Positions 16,292 to 22,917 of a DNA stretch of 64,000 bases are shown here, in pieces. A model generated the notes under the pieces. The model was given only the letters and a program-made list of their open reading frames with translations. It did not search any database and was not told the origin of the DNA. The number at the start of each line of letters is the position of its first letter. Position 1 is the first letter of the stretch. Made by a program: the position numbers and the translations under genes. The DNA is taken from contig JABMLG010000006.1 of NCBI GenBank assembly GCA_013204985.1, positions 62,001 to 126,000 of the forward strand, given 5' to 3'. Source of the DNA: Microbacteriaceae bacterium VKM Ac-2855 (GTDB lineage: Bacteria > Actinomycetota > Actinomycetes > Actinomycetales > Microbacteriaceae).

Positions 16292-17254
16292 ATGTCGCAG
16301 TCGTTCGTGAATCGGCTCCCGCTCGCCCGCCAGGCCGTCGATCGCGACTACCTCGCGCGCTCACGCCCCGCGCTCTACGACGAGCTGCTCGCCGACGCCG
16401 CCACGCGCATCCTGCCGCTGTGGAAGGGTCAGGCGCTCGTGCGCGGCAACGCCCTGCGGCTGCTGACGGTGGCAGAGGCCACCTCGGCCACCGTACGCAT
16501 CTACCTCGGCCGCACCACGGCCGAAGCCCCCGGTGAACCCGTCGGGACTCCCGTGATCGCCTCGGTTCTCACCGATGCGGCCGCACTCGAGCTGGAGCCG
16601 GATGAGGAGGCGTGGGGGAATCTCCGCACTCTCGCCGAGCACATGACCGAACGCGATACCGGTCTTTTCACCGAGGCGCTCGCGATCGCCAACTGGCACG
16701 CTTCGCACGGCTTCTCGCCCCGCAACGGCGAGCCGACGGTAGTGGAGCAGGCCGGGTGGGTGCGACGCTCATTCGTCGACGACTCCGAGGTGTTCCCGCG
16801 CACCGACGCGGCGATCATCGTCTGCGTCCTCGACGACCAAGACCGTCTTCTGCTCGGTTCCAATGCGATGTGGGGGGTCGGCCGCTTCTCCCTCCTCGCC
16901 GGTTTCGTCGAGCCGGGGGAGTCGCTCGAAGCGGCCGTGATCCGCGAGATCTTCGAGGAGTCCGGGATGCGCGTCGTCGACCCGGAATACCTCGGGTCGC
17001 AGCCGTGGCCGTTCCCGGCGTCGTTGATGGTCGGCTTCCGGGCCCGCCTCGCCCCCGATCAGGAGCCGGCGGAGCTGCGGCCGGATGGCGCAGAGATCGT
17101 CGAACTGCGCTGGTTCACCCGAGAAGAGCTCGCGGACGCCGCCAACACCGTTCTGCTGCCGGGACGCTCCTCCATCGCCCGCGCGATGATCGAGGACTGG
17201 TACGGCGGCGAGCTCGGCACCGATGCCGCGACGGGAAGACCCGCCACAGCGTGA
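16292..17254 (+). CDS. nudC: NAD(+) diphosphatase (NudC-type NUDIX hydrolase) without zinc ribbon
   Basis: The 320-residue protein cleaves NAD(H) to NMN(H) and AMP and may remove NAD caps from RNA. The NUDIX box GFVEPGESLEAAVIREIFEE with the following SGM (about 203-225) is complete. The SQPWPFPASLM motif about 17 residues later is diagnostic of NADH pyrophosphatases. The usual four-Cys zinc ribbon is absent: NWHASHGFSPRNGEPTV aligns where CGxCG is expected and SFVDDSEVFPRTD where CPxCG is expected. The start is the ATG at 16292 after GAGAAAGG. The stop overlaps the next gene (GTGA). Context equals Rv3199c next to uvrD2. Confidence 0.9.
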   Translation: MSQSFVNRLPLARQAVDRDYLARSRPALYDELLADAATRILPLWKGQALVRGNALRLLTVAEATSATVRIYLGRTTAEAPGEPVGTPVIASVLTDAAALELEPDEEAWGNLRTLAEHMTERDTGLFTEALAIANWHASHGFSPRNGEPTVVEQAGWVRRSFVDDSEVFPRTDAAIIVCVLDDQDRLLLGSNAMWGVGRFSLLAGFVEPGESLEAAVIREIFEESGMRVVDPEYLGSQPWPFPASLMVGFRARLAPDQEPAELRPDGAEIVELRWFTREELADAANTVLLPGRSSIARAMIEDWYGGELGTDAATGRPATA

Positions 17255-18957
17255 TTCTGCTCGACGGACTCGACGCCGGTCAGCGCGAGGCTGCGGAGGC
17301 GCTGCTCGGCCCGGTCTGCATCCTCGCGGGCGCCGGCACCGGCAAGACGCGCACGATCACTCACCGCATCGCTCACGGCGTCGCCTCCGGCGTGTACACG
17401 CCGAATCGCGTGATGGCGCTGACCTTCACCAGCCGATCGGCCGGCGAACTGCGCAACCGGCTCCGGACCCTCGGAGCCGGTGGTGTCCAGGCCCGCACCT
17501 TCCACGCGGCAGCTCTCTCGCAGTTGGCGTTCTTCTGGCCGCAGCTCGTCGGCGGCACGATGCCGCAACTCCTCGACAGCAAGGCGCGGCTGCTCGGGCA
17601 CGCTGCCGAGCGCATCCGGCTGAAACTCGACACCGCCACCTTGCGCGACCTCGCGGCCGAGATCGAGTGGCGGAAGGTGTCGGCGCTGTCACTCGAGGAA
17701 TACGCCGCACGCGCGCACGGCCGGGCGATGCCGGGCAGCCTCTCGGTCGAGCAGACCGTCGCGATGGTCGGCGCCTACGAGACGCTGAAGGATGAGCGCC
17801 GCCAGATCGACTTCGAGGACGTGCTGCTCGTGACCGCCGGGATGCTCGAGGCGGAGCCGGCGATGTCGATGCAGGTGCGCGAGCAGTACCGCTTCTTCGT
17901 CGTCGACGAGTATCAGGACGTCAACCCGCTGCAGCAGCGTCTGCTCGAGCTCTGGCTCGGGGATCGCAGCGACCTGTGCGTCGTGGGCGACGCCAGCCAG
18001 ACCATCTACTCCTTCGCCGGTGCGCGGGCCGATTACCTGCTGGACTTCCCGACGCGATGGGCCGAGGCCAACGTGGTGCGGCTCGAGGAGAACTACCGAT
18101 CGAGTGCCGAGATCGTCGCGACGGCGAACCGCCTCATGCGCGGCCGTCCTGGCGCCCTGACGCTGCACTCCGTGCGCCCGGCCGACGCCGCCGCGCCGGA
18201 GCCCGCGATCGACGCGTATCCCGACGACATCGCGGAGGCGCGCGGGGTCGCCGACCGTGTGGCCGCAGATATCGCCGGCGGTCTGAACCCGGCCGACATC
18301 GCCGTGCTGTACCGCACCAACTCGCAGTCCGCGGTGCTCGAGCACGCGCTGCACGAACGCGGCATCCCGTCGCACGTACGCGGCTCGCGGCGCTTCTTCG
18401 ACCTGCCGGAGGTGAAGCAGGCGGTGATGCAGCTTCGCGCGGCGTCGATCTCGATCTCAGGGGAGCCGCTCTTCAAGTCGGTGAGTGACGTGCTGCGCGG
18501 ACTCGGCTGGAGTGCGGATCCGCCGCCGGCAGGAGGTGCCGTACGAGAACGCTGGGACTCGCTCGACACTCTGATGCGCCTGGTCGACGAGGTCGGTTCC
18601 GGCACGAGCTTCAAGCAGTTCACCGACGACCTGCTCGTGCGGCAACAGACCCAGAACGAACCCGCTCGTGCGGCGATCACCCTGGCGACGCTGCACTCGG
18701 CGAAGGGTTTGGAGTGGGAGTCCGTGCACCTTCTCGGCGTCAGCGAGGGTCTGTTGCCGATCTCCTACGCGACCGGCCTCCAGGGGATCGATGAGGAGCG
18801 CCGCCTGCTCTACGTCGGCATCACGCGGGCCCGGCAACGGCTGCGGCTGTCGTGGTCGCAGTCGGCGATCGGCCGCTCGAGTCGTCGAGAGCCGTCCCGA
18901 TTCCTGAAAGAGATCGGCAGCCGCACTCCGGATGCGAGCTCGCCGCGCTCGCGGTGA
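17251..18957 (+). CDS. UvrD2-like superfamily I DNA helicase, short form
   Basis: The 568-residue helicase starts at the GTG overlapping the nudC stop. Motifs: Walker A LAGAGTGKTRT (about 27-37), ALTFTSRSAGELRNRL, VVDEYQDVNPLQQ (about 217), GDASQTIYSFAGA (about 246), ENYRSS, TLHSAKGLEWESVHL (about 478) and LLYVGITRARQRL (about 520). It is a 3'-5' translocase by family. M. tuberculosis UvrD2 (about 700 residues) carries a tetra-Cys linker and an HRDC domain after the motor; here the protein ends some 45 residues after the last motor motif and both are missing. The last 137 bp overlap the convergent ThiF-like gene. Confidence 0.88.
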   Translation: MILLDGLDAGQREAAEALLGPVCILAGAGTGKTRTITHRIAHGVASGVYTPNRVMALTFTSRSAGELRNRLRTLGAGGVQARTFHAAALSQLAFFWPQLVGGTMPQLLDSKARLLGHAAERIRLKLDTATLRDLAAEIEWRKVSALSLEEYAARAHGRAMPGSLSVEQTVAMVGAYETLKDERRQIDFEDVLLVTAGMLEAEPAMSMQVREQYRFFVVDEYQDVNPLQQRLLELWLGDRSDLCVVGDASQTIYSFAGARADYLLDFPTRWAEANVVRLEENYRSSAEIVATANRLMRGRPGALTLHSVRPADAAAPEPAIDAYPDDIAEARGVADRVAADIAGGLNPADIAVLYRTNSQSAVLEHALHERGIPSHVRGSRRFFDLPEVKQAVMQLRAASISISGEPLFKSVSDVLRGLGWSADPPPAGGAVRERWDSLDTLMRLVDEVGSGTSFKQFTDDLLVRQQTQNEPARAAITLATLHSAKGLEWESVHLLGVSEGLLPISYATGLQGIDEERRLLYVGITRARQRLRLSWSQSAIGRSSRREPSRFLKEIGSRTPDASSPRSR

Positions 18958-19687
18958 ACGCACCGGAGGCGTCGAGGTGCGTGCGGATGCACGACGCTAA
19001 CGATCTGTCGCCGGCGTGCAGCCGGCGCAGGACGAGGTCGGCCGCGTTCGCGGCGATGTAGGCCGAGGCGAGCGCGGTCTCGGTCGGGGCGGCCCTTCCG
19101 ATCAACTGCACCACCATGCGCGGCCAGTCGGGCTCGTCGTCTATCCGGTGCCGGTCGAGACAGTGCAGGCAGGGCCCGTCGCCGGGCTCGACGAAGGGGC
19201 CGACGCGGACGCTCTCGTCACCGAAGACGACCGCGAGATGCGGCACGTCGGTGGTGAGCCATCGAGCGGCCCGGGCGGGTGCGATCGCGTAGGACGCCAC
19301 GATCACGACCGCGTCGGGGCGGATTCCCGGCTGACCGCCGTCGACGAGCGTGCACCCTTCCGCGACGAGCAGCGAGCACAGCAGGGCCGCGGTCGGACCG
19401 ACGCCGTCGATGGCGACCCTCCGTTCCGGCGACGGGCGAGACGATGGGCGCCGCAGGGCGGGAGCGAGCGCACTCAGCAACGCAGCGACCTCGGAGGCGC
19501 TGGCGCCCGCACGCCTCCCGATGACGGCGACGGTGCCTTCGCGAGTGCCGACGCGCAGCGCGTCGATCATCAACTCCTGTGCGAAGCCGACACCGTCCAG
19601 CCGCGCCACCTCACGATCGATGCCGAACTGGACGCTGCTGCCGCTGCGCCACACCATCGGATACCGGGGATCGAGCTGGAGGGTCAT
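18821..19687 (-). CDS. ThiF/TOMM cyclodehydratase-like protein, orphan (Rv3196 type)
   Basis: The 288-residue protein resembles the E1-like ThiF component of azole-forming cyclodehydratases that present peptides to YcaO. It has a Rossmann-like VAIDGVGPTAALL (about 90-102), VVIVASYAI, and the zinc-binding pair PCLHCLDRHRID (about 168-179) and HPECGC (about 252-257). No YcaO, precursor peptide or oxidase lies nearby, and the equivalent mycobacterial gene is also an orphan, so a housekeeping role seems likelier than a natural product. The second zinc motif is encoded antisense to the end of the UvrD2-like gene. A CCTGTGGATAACTTC motif lies 35 nt before the ATG, as at tadA. Confidence 0.75.
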   Translation of the reverse strand: MTLQLDPRYPMVWRSGSSVQFGIDREVARLDGVGFAQELMIDALRVGTREGTVAVIGRRAGASASEVAALLSALAPALRRPSSRPSPERRVAIDGVGPTAALLCSLLVAEGCTLVDGGQPGIRPDAVVIVASYAIAPARAARWLTTDVPHLAVVFGDESVRVGPFVEPGDGPCLHCLDRHRIDDEPDWPRMVVQLIGRAAPTETALASAYIAANAADLVLRRLHAGDRSLASCIRTHLDASGAFTASAASSHPECGCRSLSGIGTALDDSSGRSPTATTTAAAVAGPA

Positions 19688-19722
19688 GCATCGATCTTGC
19701 TCCGTGGAGCATCGAGACGTCG

Positions 19723-19737
19723 GAAGTTATCCACAGG
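19723..19737 (-). promoter_or_regulatory. 15-bp motif with perfect DnaA box, copy 1
   Basis: Read in the direction of the ThiF-like gene the sequence is CCTGTGGATAACTTC; the opposite strand contains TTATCCACA (19727-19735). It ends 35 nt before the ATG at 19687, and a CAAGAT -10-like hexamer follows 6 nt before that ATG. The same 15 bases with the same spacing and orientation precede tadA at 54983. Confidence 0.65.
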
Positions 19738-19781
19738 TGGCGGGAGGGGTGGGAGGCGGTGACGACGCTGCAGGACGGGTT

Positions 19782-20111
19782 TCAGCGAAGCGCGGTGAAG
19801 ATGACCGTTTCAGACGTGCCGCCGGGCCGGAAATCGCCGGCGAGGCGGATGAGTTTGCGGCGGGCGGTCCAGCCGGTCTCTCGCGACTCGGCATGGTCCA
19901 GGGTCTCGACGAACAATTCGAAGCGCCGATCGCCTTTTTCTTCACGCAGCCAGTCGAGCACGTCCGCGACAGAGGCGGCACCTGTGATCCGTTGTGGATC
20001 GTGCGTTGCGGGCCGCTCGACGTCGTCACCGGTCCAGAAGCAGACCCAGTAGACCGGCGTGTCTTCCCCCTGTTGCGCGTCGAAGTACGACTCATCCCAC
20101 GTTGCTTGCAC
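19782..20111 (-). CDS. Hypothetical protein, 109 aa
   Basis: I do not recognise a family. The product (GTG start at 20111) is soluble and mixed alpha/beta, with a Trp/Tyr-rich N-terminal part (MQATWDESYFDAQQ, VYWVCFWTGDD), a helix VADVLDWLREEK and a C-terminal TSETVIFTAL. Residue composition is balanced and unlike the antisense shadow frames. It lies between the zincin-like gene (39 bp upstream) and the ThiF-like gene, all on the minus strand, so it may be cotranscribed with the former. The 94 bp from 19688 to 19781 holds the DnaA-box motif and no gene. Confidence 0.6.
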   Translation of the reverse strand: MQATWDESYFDAQQGEDTPVYWVCFWTGDDVERPATHDPQRITGAASVADVLDWLREEKGDRRFELFVETLDHAESRETGWTARRKLIRLAGDFRPGGTSETVIFTALR

Positions 20112-20150
20112 GTGCCTACTCGCTCTCGCTCCGGGGGCTCATCGCCTCGG

Positions 20151-21521
20151 CTAGACGGGCTTGGGCTCCTCGCCCTCGTCGCGGCTGTCGTTCAGAAGCT
20201 GCTCCAGCGCCAGGTCCATCTCATCCTGCTCGGGCTGCTCGCCGGCGGCCTCCGAGGTGAGTCGTTTGATCAGCGCGGCAGGGTCGTCCAGATCAGCGGC
20301 GCTCGGGATCAGGTCGGGGTGCGACCAGAGGCTGTCGCGCACCTCGGGACCGACGGCGTCGGTGACGGCCTGCCACATCGCCGCCGCCTCGCGCAGGCGG
20401 CGCGGACGCAGCTCGAGGCCGACCAGCGTCGCGAAGGCCGACTCGGCGGGGCCGCCGGAGGCGCGGCGGCGGCGAACGGTTTCGGCGACGGCGACGGCCT
20501 TGGGCAGCCGTGTGGTCGCGGATGCCGTCACGACGTCGACCCAGCCCTCGATCAGGGCGAGCATCGTCTCGAGGCGACCGTGCGCGGCGAGCTGCTCCTC
20601 CGTCTTCGGCGGGATGAGCGCCCCCGACGTCATGGCGTCGCGCAACTCCTCGGGGTTCTGCGGGTCGAAGTTCTCGGCGAGCTCCTCGAGACGGGATGTG
20701 TCGATGCGGATGCCACGGGCGAAGTCGGTGATCTGCGAGATGAGCGCCAGGCGCAGCCACTTCCCGTGCCGGAACAGCCGAGCGTGCGCGAGCTCGCGCA
20801 CGGCCAGGTAGATCTGGACCTGATCGCGGGGGATGTCTAGTCCGTCGCCGAAGGCGGTCACGTTCTGCGGCAGCACCGCGGCGTCGTTCTCCTCGAGAAG
20901 GGGGATGCCGATATCACCACCCGAGACCACCTCGGCCGCGAGCTGACCGACGACCTGGCCGAGCTGCAGCGCGAACAGCGTGCCGCCGATACCGCGCATC
21001 ATCCCTTCGGCGCCGGCGATCATGCCCTGGAACTCCTCCGGGGCCTGGTCACGGAGCACGCCGGTGAGCGCGTTCGAGATCGAGGTCGCGACCGGCTCGG
21101 CGAGTTGGGTCCAGACCGGCATGGTCAGCGAGATCCACTCCAGCCGGCTGATCAGGCGCGGCGGCCGGCTGAGTTCGGAGACGAAGGCGACCTCGTCCAG
21201 CCACAGCGCCGCCACCCCGAAGGCGCCGTCGAACTCCGCCCGCTGCGCATCCGTGACCGACGTGGACGCCGCTCGGGCGAGCTGTTTGGCCTGCTCGGTC
21301 GCGAGGGTCCAGTTGATCCCGCCGTCACCGGTGTTCTGCATCGCGCTCTGCAGCTGTGCGAACAGGTTCTGCAATGCGACGGGATCGTTGGGCAGTCCCG
21401 CGGCCTTGGCGAGCTGCGCCGGATCGACGGGTCCATTACCCGAGAGGAACTCGCGCAGCATCTCGCGGAACTCGTCCTCCGGTCCGCCGCCCGCGCCGTT
21501 CTCAACGGAATCCTCGGCCAT
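20151..21521 (-). CDS. Zinc-metalloprotease-like protein (DUF2342 family)
   Basis: The 456-residue protein matches the actinobacterial family at the Rv3195 position, annotated as putative zinc-dependent metalloprotease or hydrolase. It begins MAEDSVENGAGGGPEDEF with a 40-residue acidic N-terminus. Family segments are RLEWISLTMPVWTQLAEPVA (about 125-145) and a long helical body (FDPQNPEELRDAM, GRLETMLALIEGWVD). Where an HExxH zinc site would be expected, the sequence is AVRELAHARLF (about residue 240): the first His is Arg, so zinc binding by this motif is doubtful. The ATG at 21521 was chosen for its GGAAGGGG Shine-Dalgarno. It is divergent from the Lon-like protease gene. Confidence 0.82.
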   Translation of the reverse strand: MAEDSVENGAGGGPEDEFREMLREFLSGNGPVDPAQLAKAAGLPNDPVALQNLFAQLQSAMQNTGDGGINWTLATEQAKQLARAASTSVTDAQRAEFDGAFGVAALWLDEVAFVSELSRPPRLISRLEWISLTMPVWTQLAEPVATSISNALTGVLRDQAPEEFQGMIAGAEGMMRGIGGTLFALQLGQVVGQLAAEVVSGGDIGIPLLEENDAAVLPQNVTAFGDGLDIPRDQVQIYLAVRELAHARLFRHGKWLRLALISQITDFARGIRIDTSRLEELAENFDPQNPEELRDAMTSGALIPPKTEEQLAAHGRLETMLALIEGWVDVVTASATTRLPKAVAVAETVRRRRASGGPAESAFATLVGLELRPRRLREAAAMWQAVTDAVGPEVRDSLWSHPDLIPSAADLDDPAALIKRLTSEAAGEQPEQDEMDLALEQLLNDSRDEGEEPKPV

Positions 21522-21678
21522 GGGATCAGCCCCTTCCAGGTTGGTGTCAGCTACGTTAGCCCGTGAGCGTGCGGCGTCGGTGTGAAACCGCCTGCCCCGC
21601 CCGGAGCGCTGTCCGCCCGTCGCGAACAGCCCCAGCCGCGCCCCGATGCGGGGTGACAACCGTCGAGAAAGGACCCGC

Positions 21679-22788
21679 GTGACGCTGTTCCGCGACGACG
21701 CGCCCCGCCCTGTTCGCCGCTCCCGGCGCCGTCTGGTGGGGCCGGCGATCCTCGGCGTCGGAGTCGCGCTCGTGCTGATCCTCGGCGTCACTCCCGCTCC
21801 CTATGTGATCGAGCAGCCCGGACCCGTCTACGACACCTTGGGCAGCAGCGAGCACGACGGGGAGGAGACGCCGTTGATCTCGATCCCTGATGAGACGACG
21901 TATCCGACAGCCGGATCGCTCGACATGCTCACCGTGTCCGTCGTCGGCAACCCGGAGAACCTGCCCAACTGGGTCGAGATCGCCTCGGCGTGGTTCGACA
22001 GCAGCAAGGCGGTCGTGCCCGTCGAGTCGATCTTCCCGGCGTCCACAACGACCGAGGAGCGCGATCAGGTCAATCAGGCGGAGATGGTCGACTCGCAGCA
22101 GGAGGCGATCGCCGCGGCTCTCACCGAACTCGGCTACGACGTCGGATCCGCGGTGACCATCTCCCAGGTGCTCGACGGATCGCCCGCGACCGGCATCCTG
22201 CAGCTGGACGACGTGATCGAGGCCGTCAACGGCACGGCCGTCGCCGACGTCGACGCACTCCGCGCCGCGCTCGCCGACAACGGCGCCTCGGCTCCGGCCA
22301 CGCTGACGATCCTCCGTGGCGGCGTCGAACAGAGTGTGCAGGTGACGCCGCAGCTCAGCGACGACGCGGTTGTGATCGGCATCGGCGCGGGGATCTCGTT
22401 CGATTTCCCGTTCGACGTGCAGATCCAGCTCGACGACGTCGGTGGCCCGAGCGCGGGGATGATGTTCGCGCTCGGCATCATCGACAAGCTGACCGACGGC
22501 GAGCTCAACGGCGGCGAGAACATCGCCGGCACCGGCACGATCGATTCGACCGGGACCGTCGGCGCGATCGGCGGCATCCGACAGAAGCTGTTCGGCGCCC
22601 GGGATGCGGGCGCGACCTACTTCCTCGCCCCCGAGAGCAACTGCAACGAGGTCGTCGGCCACGTGCCGAGCGGCATCACCGTGTTCGCGGTCTCGACCCT
22701 CGACGACTCGCTCGACGCCCTCGCGGCGATCAGCGCCGGCGACACGTCGGAGCTGGCGAACTGCGATGCGGCCACACCGCTGAATTGA
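21679..22788 (+). CDS. PDZ and Lon-type (S16) serine protease, membrane anchored (YlbL/Rv3194c type)
   Basis: The 369-residue protein has a basic N-terminus, one membrane helix (LVGPAILGVGVALVLILGV, about 16-34), a PDZ domain around 150-215 (VLDGSPATGILQLDDVIEAV) and a C-terminal Lon-type proteolytic domain. The catalytic Ser lies in DDVGGPSAGMMFALG (about 256-260) and the Lys in GGIRQKLFGARDAG (about 305), the Ser-Lys dyad of family S16. The active site would face outside the membrane. The GTG at 21679 follows GAGAAAGGA and was preferred over an upstream ATG at 21646. The adjacent UPF0182 gene keeps the same order as in mycobacteria. Confidence 0.9.
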   Translation: MTLFRDDAPRPVRRSRRRLVGPAILGVGVALVLILGVTPAPYVIEQPGPVYDTLGSSEHDGEETPLISIPDETTYPTAGSLDMLTVSVVGNPENLPNWVEIASAWFDSSKAVVPVESIFPASTTTEERDQVNQAEMVDSQQEAIAAALTELGYDVGSAVTISQVLDGSPATGILQLDDVIEAVNGTAVADVDALRAALADNGASAPATLTILRGGVEQSVQVTPQLSDDAVVIGIGAGISFDFPFDVQIQLDDVGGPSAGMMFALGIIDKLTDGELNGGENIAGTGTIDSTGTVGAIGGIRQKLFGARDAGATYFLAPESNCNEVVGHVPSGITVFAVSTLDDSLDALAAISAGDTSELANCDAATPLN

Positions 22789-22799
22789 GCGCGGCGCGT

Positions 22800-22834
22800 T
22801 TCGCTCCGACTCGTTCGCTCCGACCCGTTCGCTC
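22800..22834 (+). repeat. 14-bp tandem repeat, 2.5 copies, after a stop codon
   Basis: TTCGCTCCGACTCG (22800-22813), TTCGCTCCGACCCG (22814-22827) and a partial third TTCGCTC (22828-22834) begin 11 nt after the TGA of the Lon-like protease gene. Confidence 0.85.
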
Positions 22835-22917
22835 TGGGCACACTCGCCGGGAACTCATATGCCATTCGCCTACGATGAGGAGCCGACCCTTACTTATTGG
22901 AGCAAGAGGCCCCTACG

